Of a stretch of 64,000 bases of DNA, positions 51,681 through 64,000 are shown piece by piece. Source of the DNA: Metopolophium dirhodum (Eukaryota; Arthropoda; Insecta; Hemiptera; Aphididae); contig NC_083560.1 of NCBI RefSeq assembly GCF_019925205.1, forward strand, positions 71,623,266 through 71,687,265. Direction: 5' to 3'. The translations under genes were made by a program, and so were the position numbers. The notes under the pieces are model-generated. The model worked only from the letters and a program-made list of their open reading frames with translations. It did no database searches and had not been told where the DNA came from. Position 1 is the stretch's first letter, and every line of letters begins with the position of its first letter.

Positions 51681-52480
51681 TACAAAAGTATAATAATGAT
51701 TTACCCTCAATCAATTTTCGTTATTTTATTATTATTCGTAAAATTAGTATTGTAGACATTTGAAACAATAATTACTTAAACTAATTTATTCCATATGCAA
51801 TGAAATATTTTCAAAATATAAAGTTATTATTTATTATTATAGTCATTTTCGTTTTTCAATTTTTTTATTTGTGTTTCTTAAAAATATTAAATAATAAAAA
51901 TGTTATGCTTGCTCAATAATTTAGACGGTTTAAAACAATGTTCCCCCTATGTGATTCTTACAACAACACACAGACAAGGATAATATGCATGGTATGCACA
52001 TTTTTTTTTATAGACATTTCAAATTCAAATTTTTACAAAATGTCATGTTCAAACAGAAAATAATCATCTTAGTTGTTTTGCTTAGGTTTAAAAAAAATTT
52101 TCGTAGGCACTTGAAACTTTTTGCCATTACTCAAACTATTATATTTATAAACTATTTTATTATATTTACTATACAAAATTACATTATTTTAAAGATATTG
52201 TTTAGAATTATTTTATATTTCAAACCCGTTAGGTTATTAGATAGTTATTATTATTAATAGGTATTGACTTAAAAGTTAATAATAACAAGTAATGCCATGT
52301 TTTTTTTTGTTATTACATTAATTTATAATACAATCTGTAAATTAATTTTTTTACAATAAGCGCTGTGGGAGTTGATGGATTTGTAGACTTGAGAGATGTG
52401 TGATGGAACTTCTTGAGTAATGTCATGTAAAATAATATTACAATGCAACAAAATTTAAAAAAATATACTAAAAAAATTAA
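51681..52480. other. AT-rich non-coding DNA
   Basis: Only an unsupported AT-rich frame (51985-52257) is present. Confidence 0.5.
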
Positions 52481-52484
52481 TTAA

Positions 52485-52916
52485 GAGGACGTTACATGGA
52501 CATATTTTGTTGTTTCCGTCTTACAAGTGCGTTACATAGCAAATTATACACACGGCAGAATAAGTTTACCTCCACTAGTTTAAAAAATAGAGTGATTGAT
52601 CTCTTATATAATTTAAAGGTAAGATTATTATCTAGGCAATCGAATGGGTTTTTTTATTATATTTTATTTTTAAAGCAAGTTATGAGTATTGTAACATTGT
52701 TAATTGGTTGTACATCTTATAAAATACTCATAACTCGCTTTAAAATGAAAATATAATAAAAAACCGATGAGATTGCCTAGATAATAATCTTACATTTAAA
52801 TTGTATAAGAGGTCAATTCGCTCTAAATTTCCCCCCTCTGGGCTTCTGCTCAACGTAAAATTTTCCATGTTACGCACTTGTAAGACGGAGACAACATATG
52901 TCGGTGTAATATCCCC
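52485..52916. mobile_element. Snap-back (foldback) MITE between TTAA sites
   Basis: The 432-bp element lies between TTAA at 52481-52484 and TTAA at 52917-52920. Its two halves are inverted copies: arms of about 200 bp separated by a loop of about 32 nt centred near 52706. Matching stretches include TCCGTCTTACAAGTGCG near the ends, TAAGATTATTATCTAGGCAA in the middle and AGTTATGAGTATT at the loop. The arms differ in one block: the right arm has CAGAAGCCCAGAGG on the complementary strand where the left has unrelated sequence. TTAA duplication suggests a piggyBac-like or other TTAA-specific transposase supplied in trans. The frame at 52496-52756 is the arm read through. Confidence 0.85.
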
Positions 52917-52920
52917 TTAA

Positions 52921-54148
52921 TAACATTTGCAACAGAAATACAGTGGTCTCCATTTATTATATAATATATTACTTATTACAATGACGATAATTAATGTTAT
53001 CAATCGTATATTGTTATCGACAAGATCATACGTAGGTACGGGCAATATTATACGTACATACTTATATCGTTTAGTGTTATTAGTTGTTTATGTTATTTAT
53101 TTTGTCATTATTTTTAGCGGAGACTGCTGTGTATAAAAAAAAAAAATATCTTTATAAATAGAGGTTAATACCCCAGTCCCCGCTCATAATCGATTTTCGT
53201 ATAATACATATTATTATAATAATACGTACAATGATTTATACGAATTCATATTTAACAAATCCGTTAAGTATATAGACCTACTTATATTGACCTACTCAAG
53301 GACGAGCTGGAACTCTCGACACCCACAACTACTGTACAGCAGATTGAATTCCTCGGTTTTTTGTTTATTTGTTAGTAATAGCATGCACCTATATAATAAT
53401 ATTGTTTAAGCCCTTACTCGCGTCGAATTTACCGAACCAGCCATAGTTGACCTCCTTGTCGACCACTCCTGTTACGCGTATTACAATATATCCAAACATC
53501 AATTATATTCGCACTACACATCACATACCTATATTGATATAATGTGTATACATCTAGGTCGTTACTGCATTGTAGGTAGTCGACTGTCATTAGTTGTAAT
53601 ATTGTAATATATAATATACGGGTGAGAGGTCGAAATGTGTATTATGATTATTATTATTATCAATTATATTATTATATATTAATAATATAATATATTATTA
53701 ATTACTATATTAAATTGTAACACCGGCATGCACGCATTTCCGTTGTTTGAAATTATTATTAATATAATAGTGTACATTGAGAACGAATTATCGGCGCAAA
53801 TGTATATTATAATCGGCGTGGCAAGGGGGTTGTCGATAAATGCCGCAGCCGCACTATACTAATATTACTATAATGCACACAAAAGTGCACACTTTATTGA
53901 AAACATTAATGATCTCAATATTTAAGATGTGCAGTCATGATCGTTAGTTAGAATAGTTAATAGAAAACAAATGATAAGCTTAACTCTCTAAGTTTTAAGT
54001 TATTGTGAAAATATTGACAAAACTCAGTTTAAATAAGATAAATCTACTTTTTTAATTAGGAAGTTGATAAAATAAAGAATATTTTTAGACTATTCATACA
54101 TAATATCCCCCTATTTATCCGGAAACATAACACACATTGTTTTCACTT
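52921..54148. other. Non-coding DNA
   Basis: An AT palindromic cluster lies at 53645-53710. A minus-strand reading near 53430-53470 gives VVDKEVNYGWFG after a weak acceptor and was not called. Confidence 0.45.
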
Positions 54149-54348
54149 TTAAGTCATCAGCCGCATGATTATTATGCGGGTTTTTACTTTGAGGGTGTAC
54201 GGTTGGTTTGAGACACGTGTATTATAGGGGGAGAATGCGTCACTAAAAACTCGGGTGGTCACCCATCCAGGAACTAGCGATATCAGCCGTACTTGTCCTC
54301 AGAACACGTTATTGGCTGCTGCTAATCACCGTGCCACGCCAGACCTCA
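54149..54348 (-). mobile_element. 5S rRNA-derived SINE, copy 2
   Basis: Same orientation and layout as 48614-48850. The head reads TCTGGCGTGGCACGGTGATT on the minus strand, and the box C-like core TTCCTGGATGGGTGACCACC lies at 54254-54273. The ATACACGTGT block and the tail with a GACTTA end are shared with copy 1. The 54331-54522 plus-strand frame overlaps its head and is not a gene. Confidence 0.65.
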
Positions 54349-57300
54349 ACACACATTATTGTATTATTAATTATTACCATAATTATAACCATAGTATTCG
54401 ATCATGATTCATTTAAAGCTGTTTATACAGAAATAATTATATTTTGTAATGTATATAAAATAATTAAAATCAAACATTTAAAAAACATTTTTAATATAAG
54501 CTCGATAGACTATTTTAAATAAACTGAAAAATGTCAAGTTTTTTAACAGTTAATTTTATTAAGCTAGGTAATTAGAAACATAATTTAAACTTTTTAACTA
54601 TTCAATGTCCAACTTTGACTTCATCTAAACTACCTACTGTTATTACCATGGTGCTACTACAGGTGTTAATCATCATCAGGACGCCGGTGCAGCAATTACC
54701 CATATAATATGATATATATATATGTCACTGCATAACAGTCGGTATGCAGAAGATAACTAACTAAGGTAGGGTACTAATATAATGTTCAAATTATTATTTA
54801 GAACCCCTGCCGCGGCGGTCTGATAAGTAAATGCACATATGTTTATCGTTGCTTATGTATATTACATAATAATATCATTATGTATGGGTAATAATATAAT
54901 ATTTATGGCGCATATATTGTTGTCGCGGTGCATCTATTATAGTATTATATTATTATTATTATCATTTCTATTACTATTATTATACATGAGTACGCCCTTC
55001 ACAATATAAAATTTAAGTCTACGCATGATATGATATTCTAAAAAGTACCAAAGTCGGAGTAGCGTGGCGTATAATATAATTATATGAGAATATTAAAATA
55101 TTATATAATAACTAATATGATAATAATTTATGCCGTTCTGCGGCGTTTGACGATTTTCGAACGGTGTACTTTGTCATTTTAATTTTTCGACGGCAGAGGA
55201 CTACAACTGTTACCTGGATCTACAGTGATAATATCTAATAATAAACGCTGTGTGTACCTACGTGGCAAATCGTAATTGCAATGGAAACGTAAGTGTATAA
55301 TGCGTATATTATATTAACCTGTTTGTCGATAAACAATTATTGTGGAAAACAAAACGAACAGCTGAGCAACAATATTATCACAACCCATAACTATCCTGGA
55401 TTTAATTTTAATTTTTAAGAGAGTGTCAGATACGTCATGATATTGCGTCGACATAGTTCTTTAATTAGGTATTATGTAAGTCTAAAATTTACTACTCTGG
55501 CTCACATACGATAGTATTAATCATTAATCACTCTCAATGATTTTTATGGTCGCATATGAGTTATAATGATGTATACTCTGAACTCGATGTTGAATGCACC
55601 TAGTTCTTAATAATAGTATAATATAATATATATTAACGTATTTTTTTTTATCTATTATAATAAGTATGTTCAAAACGGTTAGAGACCAAATTTGTTCGCG
55701 TTATCAAAATTTGTAATGTGAGTATACCTACTGCAGTTCATCGAGGGTAAGAAATATCCAGAATTTGTTTGACAAAGAATACCTAGAAAAACGTTAACTG
55801 TGCATATTATATTATTAGGAATAATGGCATATTTGAAGAAATTTTGCATATTTGTAAAAAAGTAATTTTTAGTTGTATGTCCGCAGTCTATCAAAAATAT
55901 AAAAAAAACATTTTAAACAAATTTAAATTATTACATGTTTATTTACAATATACATAGCATATTATTTAAAGCTTTTTTAGTGCATAAAAACCCGAATTTT
56001 AAGTTAATAATTAATATTGGTACAATATTTCAATCGAAAATGAACTAGTTTGCTGTCCAACGTTTCCTGGTTAATTTTAAACAATTTATAAATAATATAT
56101 TTGTATATTTCAAGTTTATCTCATAGAAATAATTAAGCAGTATTGATTTTTATCCTCCACGTCTTTTTCGACATATAAATAATATTTTCATTTTTCCTAC
56201 TGGATATTTTATAAGAAACATTTAATGTCTCATTTATATTTATGGCAATAATAATCCTTTTATTTCATTTTAACTCGAAGAAACGCTAACCGTTGCATAA
56301 TAATAAAATTAACGTCCAACTAAATACAATAATTATTAATTGTCGATCAATAAGAATTAAATTTATGAACTGTAAAACAATGCCTCCAGTTATTGGTACA
56401 GAAATTCCTTAGTTGCAGTTTTATGGATTAGTTACATTATAATATTGTTATAAATATAATTGAAAATTACAATTAATAAGGTAATAAGTATGTAATAAAC
56501 ATTTCGGTATTCAAAGCTTATATTATTTGTAAGCGTATATATTTTTATCAGATAATATAATACTTGCGTTCAAATTAAGCGTTTAACATCAATGTAACGT
56601 TATTTATTTTGCAGGTAGGTACAATGTAGTATTCCCAAAATAATTAAATATTAAAACATAAATTATTTAGTTAATATTAACAGAACGGTATACCTATAAA
56701 GTATAATTATTTTTTTATTTTTAAGAATTACTATTATATATTACGTTATACATATTTTTGTTTATTAATCATTCAAAGTTTAATATTTTTTCAATCAATA
56801 GAATATGTATATAAATATAGGCCATTTATTATTTTATGGACGTACGGACATTATTACCTTCGTTTCGAATCTGAACGAGTCTTACGATAATAATATAATA
56901 ATATTATGTGCGTATTATCAATTAGATAACCTGTGCGGTGATATTTTAATAATAGAATACTATATTATAATTATATTTTATTATAGTAAAATATATATTA
57001 TAATAAAATATAACGGAGAAACACTCGACTGAAAAATAATTGATTATTTAATGCATATTCAATAATATTATTATCAATACAAATCAGGTTTAAATAGTAC
57101 AAGTCGAATTTGTTCACGTTCAGTCGCCGCCGTATGACGGAAGGAACATGACCAGAATCATCAACTTCCTTGACATTCAGCAGTTCAGCGGCATTAAACA
57201 TAATACAATTTTATAAGGCAAGATCGAAGTTCGAAAACAAAAGAGCAATATTTTATTCCCAGACGCATCCCTGAAACTAGTGCCTTTTCATTAAGCATTT

Positions 57301-57715
57301 ATGCTCGGAGACAATTAAACTGGCGATGGAGTTCAATATAACCCACAGCGATATATATTATGTGCGTGTATATACGGACGCAATGACCTAAATGCAATTC
57401 AATTTTTCCCGTAATAATAAATATCTTAAATGTCATAGAAGTCAAGGGATTCGTTTATAAATAATAATACTCAAATTAACCGTATAAAGAGAAGTGATTT
57501 ATTTGAAATATAATATCACACTATCATCAGGCACGAACAATTTTCAAGCGCAAACAATATTGTGATATGTTCGTGTAAAAATATCTGCTGAATAAACCGG
57601 GCGTAGGTGGTGTGTTATAGTATTAGGACACAGAAAATATATCCAAATTATGTTTTCATAAAATATAATAGCTGCGGTTTGGTACACTTTAAATAAATAA
57701 ATTATATTTTTTCAG
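54349..57715. other. AT-rich non-coding DNA
   Basis: A minus-strand ATG frame near 54640-54700 (MGNCCTGVLMMIN) ends at a donor-like GTAGTT but is unlinked. A minus-strand frame at about 57080-57201 begins MFNAAELLNVKEVDDSG and looks natural in composition, but has no splice or family support. Confidence 0.4.
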
Positions 57716-57733
57716 AGAAAAAAAACATACAAA

Positions 57734-57874
57734 ATGCCGCCTACCCGTTGGTCGATTCTTCAAAACAGTAATGTATTACACTATAACCTGGCGTTATTAT
57801 GTACCTGTATTCGATTGGAAGTTTTACATTTGAAATATCTATTTCAAAATGCACAACAACACAAAATATTATAA
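57734..57874 (+). CDS. Candidate small open frame after a splice acceptor
   Basis: ATATTTTTTCAG ends at 57715. Eighteen bases later an ATG in strong context (ACAAAATG followed by CCG) starts a 46-codon frame: MPPTRWSILQNSN, VLHYNLALLCTCIRLEV, then a stretch ending QQHKIL and TAA. The upstream part of the frame is also open to the acceptor. It could be the first coding exon of a gene with a 5' UTR intron, or a short independent peptide. Third positions are not strongly biased and no family is recognised. Confidence 0.25.
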   Translation: MPPTRWSILQNSNVLHYNLALLCTCIRLEVLHLKYLFQNAQQHKIL

Positions 57875-60800
57875 TAATTTTCAGTACCAAGATCGTAATA
57901 AAATATCACTGTTTATACCAGAGAGATATTTAGTAGACATTTTTAATAATAATATCATAATTATTAATAATTATTGGAAATTGCGATACAAATTGGTATT
58001 ATATCAGTATAATACGATGGCAATACGGATTTACAATGTTCGAAAACTGAACTTGACACCGCTGATGATATATTATAATATTATTATCATTATTATCATT
58101 ATTAATATTGTTATGACTAGATAGTAGATACATAATCATCAGTGTCGATTGCAAATATATATTATTACTTTCTGCGAAACATACATCCGACAGTTTGTTT
58201 ACATTTGGCAATTGGAATATTTTTCACCATAGCTCATCGTTGTTGACCTGAGTATTATAATAGATGTGCTTCGCTTCGGATGATCAGTTTATTTGTCGAT
58301 GTTAAAGTGACCGGAAAATGAACTCGTGCAGACAGTAAACTACAGACAGCGATATTATCCCGAAATAACTTATCCATAACACCGTAAGTATTATCGTCAT
58401 TTTACGATCAATTTCAATTAATTTAAAATATATATTACAACGATCCCAACTGTACTAACAGAGTATGTATTGTCACTGTGACGTGGAGGAGGAACTGTGT
58501 AGGTATGGTTCAGACTTTGGGGGGGGGGGGGGCAATCAAGTGCGACACGTAAAATATACCGACGCCCCTGCATTTCAGTGGTTGGTAGTCCGTTTTCGGA
58601 GGATTTATTGCAACCGTGTGTCACATTATACGCGTCTACATGTGTCTATTACATATAAATACAGTTGTACAGTGTTATTCAAATATTAATAAAATATTAC
58701 GAAATATTTTGTCGAACCGCGACCTGGAAATTGCAATAAATCAATAGTTCGTGTCCAACCAAATATTTTGAGTGCACTCAGCCGACGTTTGAGTTGCATA
58801 ATATTATAATTAATATACCGACCCAGCTATACCTAACCTTATACCTATTAGACTATCATGCATACCGCTTGCCAAACCCCTGGACCCGTCTGCAGCTGAA
58901 GAAATGAACGGTGGTAAATGGCTTTTCCGTCGAACCGTCCGAAGACCGCTCATGGATGAACGCGTAGCGATATTTAATTTAAATCGAAAAATACTCTAAT
59001 CTAAAACATATATTGATTAGCTTGTTTTTTTTGTTTTTAATCGAATTACATTTTTTTTTCCAGGCCGAGCATTGCGTTTTGCCAACGTCGTTTTGACAGT
59101 TCTTCGCTTTCCTTTAATTAACCCGAACAAAAAACAAATGTTAATATTTTATCCGGGAAAATAAAAAAAATAACGTTTGTATTTCCTATCTCTAATGCAA
59201 TTTATAAATATTATTATTATTATTCGCTTGTTTTGCATTGCGTTCGTACGCGAATTTACAGTGGTTGTAGTAACGAACAAACACCGAACGAGTTAGGACG
59301 TACAACGCCATTAGCTCGTCTCGGGGCAATCAAATAGTCCATCGCGACACGGCAATGATAATGAAAATGTCATAAATAACATACAATAATATTCGTCGGG
59401 AGATAAGTTTTCGTGTCGTTGACACTGCAAATTCACACTCGAGTTTAAATATCACTGAAACGTATTGATCCTGTATCATACATTCATATTATAATATAAC
59501 CACGGTATAATATATGTAATATAGTTTTCGTATCATAGTCCAATTACACAAGAGCAATTCAACTTGATCGTTGACATGATGATGATATATAGAATATTGC
59601 CGTGCAAACACGTCAGATTATGAAACGCTTCCCCGGGAAATGTAAAATATCTTCTCGGTTTCACTATACATATAAACACAGGAACCACGAGGTATGGGAA
59701 AATCCCTTTGACAAATGTTAGTTGCATTACGATTTGCCTTATAAGTCATATCTGTATAATATGAGTCACTGCAGGTGTAACGCGTAGTATATTGTTCAAT
59801 CAGTAATATTGTTATTCGTTATTTTAATAGCAATGCCCATCAGACGTATTCGTATTGTATTATACTGTATTTGTTCACGTACAGATGAATCATCTCAATC
59901 TACTCGGTTCAGGTTGACAAAAAAGTGAACAGGTGTACCAGATTTTATATTGTAAATTCCAAATTGAAAGATCATTATTTTGTTCGAATTTTTCAACATT
60001 TTTTAATATTATTCATAATTTTTAATTTTTTGACTTTCAAACTAATTACGGCACTACACGTCTATAGTCTGCGCCATTTATAGTAGGGTGGTATTACGAT
60101 GGAAAAAATAAAAAAAATTAGCAAAGACAATTTTTTTCCAGCCAAACGTTTGAACTGTAAACGAATAAAAATTAGATAAAATAGTTTTTTTACTATTCGT
60201 TTCGTTTTTTAACATGGAATATTTTCTGCCACATAATATCGTAACGTCTTCTGGAGAATAAATTCGATTAAAAGTGTTGAGAAATAAACCATCAACGGAC
60301 ATATAAAATTATTATGATATTATATTATGTTGTATTATGCTGTTGTGGTATAGATATTTTTCTTTTCTAAGTCTCACGGGGGTTGTGCGAAACTTGTGAG
60401 TCCGTCCGATAGACGTTTTTTAGAGCCAAGCGAGTCAGCGGCATTATACTATTGATTGAATAAAAATCTAAATTGACATTTTACAATTTCATCTTCGTGG
60501 TGCACATGGGCCACTGAGACCAATATATCTGACTTCTGCATGCAGTAGATAACGTTCAAGGTTCATCGTGACGAGATGGACGAACACAGACAAACCGTGT
60601 TAACTTTGCGGTATATTATGGTTTCCATTAATTCCCAATGAGTTTGTAAGAGCTTTTTTTTGTATATAATATTTAGGTACTATGTAGTATTGTGAGTATG
60701 AAATTAATTTTTTTTTTCAATATTTTTATGAAATATTAATTAAAGTTATTATTTTATATTACCTAGTTTTATATTTTCATGCGAGTACTAATAATTAATA

Positions 60801-63800
60801 TGTTTTGCCTACATTATAGTGTAAAATGATCAAAATTTGGTGGGTTTTCGCAAAGTCTTACATTTTTAATGTTTGGTTCAAGGTGTAGAGGGTGGAGGAA
60901 GGCTTCGTGAATTTCATAACGTTGATGGACTAAACTTCTGGAATGCTTCTGAAGCCCACAAATTCCACCCCTCTCATCCATAGATATGGTGTATTATTAG
61001 TGTAAGTACCTATATTTTAGGTACCTACATTAAGTATTATATTTATTTTACAAACTATTATAAATTATTATTAATATGGAACTATTATGAAGTATGGTCG
61101 TATGAAAGTTACACACAGTTAGACAAATATAAAATCACAATATACTAAGTTATACAAAAGCGTATAAAACTATAGTATTTACATACCTACCTATCTTTGT
61201 CAATGGTATACTGTAGGTACACAGTACATAATTTAAGATGTAATACATAATAATTAAAATAATTACCTATACTATGTACTTTATATGATTCCTGAAATCC
61301 ATAATGATATGTAAACATGCAGAATTCAAAAACTAAAAAGTTGGCAGGGAATATTATACTATAACTGGTATGTATTTATACATTATACTAATATATTTTA
61401 ACTATAAGGGATAAGAGAAAAAAAAGAATTACTAATGAATTGTTAGAACTATTATACTATCTAGGTAGTAGTAATTACTTAAATGATGATATTTATATAT
61501 GTATATTGTTTACAAAAACAAAGAAGATTTGTGAAGAATATAATATATTTATTATTTTTATGAATTATCTATATTTAACCGACAATAATATTATTATGGC
61601 ATTCTTTTTAGCTCCGGATACAGTGTCTTATAACTATACATCAAGTCCTAACCATCTGAGTGAAATGCAAAGGTATTATTTTACATACGAGTTGCAAAAC
61701 ACATTTCAAGACGAGTTTAATAATATTATAATCCAACGAGACAACGACTTATGGGTAAATAATTATCTCATACGGGATAAAATATAATATTATATTATGC
61801 TCGGCCAACAAGAATTTATTGTTCCACGTGGATCGTATATTATACACAGTTTTAGATTCGAGTAATGTAATGCCTTTCAGATGTTGCATCGGCTACGATA
61901 TTATTGTTATAATATAGTGTTTTAATACATCATTTCGTTCTACAAAGTCTAACAACTATAACCGTAATAGTGGTTAATACGATTATGCACTGAAATGTCC
62001 CGTGCGTGTATAAACTACATAAAAAAAATAACCCATCCATTTCAGGAGTGTTTGAATATTTCTAAGCGAATAAGCTGTACGGATAAAGTTTGTTATCATT
62101 ATTTACATGTAGTGTTTTATCGCTTTTGTTTTCTTCCAAAGTCCCCCCGGCCCACTATCCCGTCAAGTGTAATTTCACCTCGGGATACGTGTTATATATC
62201 TCTGGAAAATCGAATTGCCGACGCTCCAGACACCTCTTATGATAAAATAAGTGATTGCAAAATGGAGGAAAACGCGCGCGTGCTTTCTCTGTGCAATTGA
62301 ACTTTACTACGGAGTGTCGGCATTACGAACTTTTGAACCGTCACAGATGCGACTTTAACATACTTAAAAAACCCGACCAACTATGCTGATGGCGTTATTG
62401 TCATCATCGGTGATTTCCGGTAGTCACGCGGAATAATAACAATAACGATAATTAATATTATTTTCATAAAGCGATATTTATTTGCAGTCAAATGTCTGTC
62501 GTGTGAGCATGCATTGTGAAACAACGAGTAAATAAATAAAAAAATAAAATATTATTCCGTCCGGTCTGATGTTATGATATATAGACACATAATTAGTTTC
62601 GATCATTTCAGCCGGAATATATGGCGAGCCGCAGTTCTTTCCGGTCGTGATTTTCAGCGATATACCACACGTGATGGGCGAAAAGAATGTAATGTCGTGA
62701 ACGCGATCATTTCTGTATATTGTAACAACGACAATGACAACGACAACGACAACAACAACAGCAACAACCACGGCCAATTACATTAACTAACGTCTAATTT
62801 ACCGTGCCAAACACAACTCGAACTCATTACGACCACTATAAATATATATATTGAAATAAATATTTTACTCAATTTGTAGTTTAGTCTTAACGGACGGACG
62901 TTATATTATGCGATACAGTGTCGCGTTAAAAAATAATTCACTGTTATATGATGACGTCAGTCACCCCGTCGCCGCACTCTCGACCTAATGAACCGAGCGA
63001 TGAGTAAAAATTAAATACGTTATTACCTACTTCGTGTGTATAATATGTATATATTTTACGAACTGAATGAAAAAAAAAAAAAAACGGAGAAAATAAATGT
63101 AACAATATAGGGAATATTTTAAAAGACAATTCCTTTGAGTCTGGCTTGATCAATTTAGTCTGCGCCACAGCATTGCCGGAGCGGAGCTGAGGGTTGGTGA
63201 AATTTGATTTTTCTTTTTCTTTTTTTACTTTTCTCTGATCGACCTTCATATCCTCGTACAGGAAGTACGTGCTTGTGTTTTACTATTAGTGCCGTTTCCG
63301 GTTTTTTTACCAACTACCCGATCCAAATCGTAATTATAGTCGGGTAGGAAAATACGCTATTTTAGAGAATGATATATTATTATGTTGCTCCAAATGTATT
63401 TATCTTTCAAAACATATAAATACTATGTTTTTCACTATATTTTACTAATTTGCAATCATATCCAATTGTGATAAATAGGTACCACTTGATTAACAATACA
63501 CGCTATGATGATAACAATAGGTTATATCAACTAAGAGAGTGTGATTTTCACACATTGTAACAATATATGTTGAAGCACCTTAGAAGGAGAAAAAACATAA
63601 TACTATACAAAGTACCATGATAGAAATACATTTTAAAAAAAACTTTGTTCCTATCATGCTATGAGCATTTATTAAATAACAATTATTAGTGATTATTATT
63701 ATTATTTATTATTAATTATAAGTGTTTGATTACTAAACAAATATTATTCACTAGGTGAATTTAGTTGTATAAATATCACACAAATAATGTATTTCTGAAG

Positions 63801-63830
63801 TTTATATTATTGTAATTGAGCACTATACGA
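57875..63830. other. Non-coding DNA with GC-richer patches
   Basis: A 14-base G run lies at 58519-58532. A strong plus-strand acceptor (ACATTTTTTTTTCCAG) ends at 59063, followed by three short frames, none preferred. A plus-strand frame ending at 60983 reads FHNVDGLNFWNASEAHKF without a start. A CAA/GAC trinucleotide tract lies at 62724-62769 and a CRE palindrome TGACGTCA at 62952-62959. The overlapping frames at 58418-58689 and 62478-62786 are composition artefacts. Confidence 0.4.
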
Positions 63831-63835
63831 AATTG

Positions 63836-64000
63836 CAAGGCTGGACAAGTCAACTTTTTTTTAACTCGTTAAGTTAAGAAAGAAAAAGATAAGTTAAGCT
63901 CAAAGTATAAAGTTTTTTTTGTAACTTGTAAAAGTTACAAGTTAATTGATAAAACAGTTACTAAACTTAGATATAATTCAGTTACATATTTTTGTTGTTT
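63836..64000 (+). mobile_element. GTTAA-rich MITE, third copy cut by the window edge
   Basis: CAAGGCTGGACAAGTCAAC followed by TTTTTTTTAACTCGTTAAGT and several GTTAA/TTAAG words matches the left end of the element at 21321. The right end lies beyond the window. Confidence 0.65.

Noticed and set aside
48614..54348. 5S rRNA genes
   Set aside because: Only the box C-like core and approximate spacing are preserved; the rest of the 5S sequence and a run-off terminator are absent, so these are SINEs or pseudogenes.
53430..54704. Possible two-exon N-terminus on the minus strand (MGNCCTGVLMMIN, then VVDKEVNYGWFG)
   Set aside because: The phases fit and the peptides look attractive, but the acceptor tract is weak, the ATG context is AT-rich and no link to the exon at 44462 could be made.
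1..64000. CRISPR array, operons, bacterial promoters or prophage
   Set aside because: There are no evenly spaced direct repeats with unique spacers, no tightly packed genes and no ribosome binding sites; the sequence is eukaryotic.

Overview
The window reads as nuclear DNA of an aphid (Hemiptera, Aphididae). It is very AT-rich, saturated with words such as ATAATATTAT and TAGGTACCTA, has no operons, ribosome binding sites or rRNA/tRNA genes, and carries several dispersed repeats that I recognise from aphid genomes. That assignment rests on composition and repeat recognition, not on a diagnostic gene.

Most of the 64 kb is intronic or intergenic. No complete protein-coding gene can be read. The best coding evidence is a few short exons flanked by good splice signals. 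On the minus strand, 44462-44531 (internal exon) and 11142-11224 (last exon, with polyadenylation signals) have matching phase and both encode membrane-spanning peptide; they may belong to one gene with a roughly 33 kb intron, or to two related genes. A second minus-strand last-exon candidate is at 35122-35200. On the plus strand there are splice-flanked microexons (7145-7168, 49724-49750) and weaker last-exon candidates (9707, 19004, 42379, 57734). None can be named.

The firmest annotations are mobile elements. From left to right: a dispersed aphid repeat (670-1290); a 41-bp degenerate repeat block (2985-3250); a 5'-truncated Helitron with a decayed helicase (3294-3960, minus); a possible solo LTR (4260-4497); a decayed non-LTR reverse transcriptase (4890-5480, minus); a tRNA-like SINE head (about 12.8 kb); a small MITE (19.4 kb); three copies of a GTTAA-rich MITE with CAAGGCTGG ends (21.3, 22.4 and 63.8 kb); two copies of a hAT MITE in opposite orientation, each with a perfect 8-bp target duplication (36.3 and 44.8 kb); two copies of a SINE with a 5S rRNA-like box C (48.7 and 54.2 kb); a second copy of the aphid repeat (51.3 kb); and a 432-bp snap-back element between TTAA sites (52.5 kb).

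GC-richer islands interrupt the AT-rich background at about 7.3-8.2, 15, 18.3, 23.5-24.1, 26.4, 33.1-35.6, 40.1-41.5, 47.2-48.1, 58.5-59.3 and 62-63.2 kb. They are candidates for promoters, enhancers or unrecognised exons. Most long open frames in these islands overlap on both strands and look accidental.
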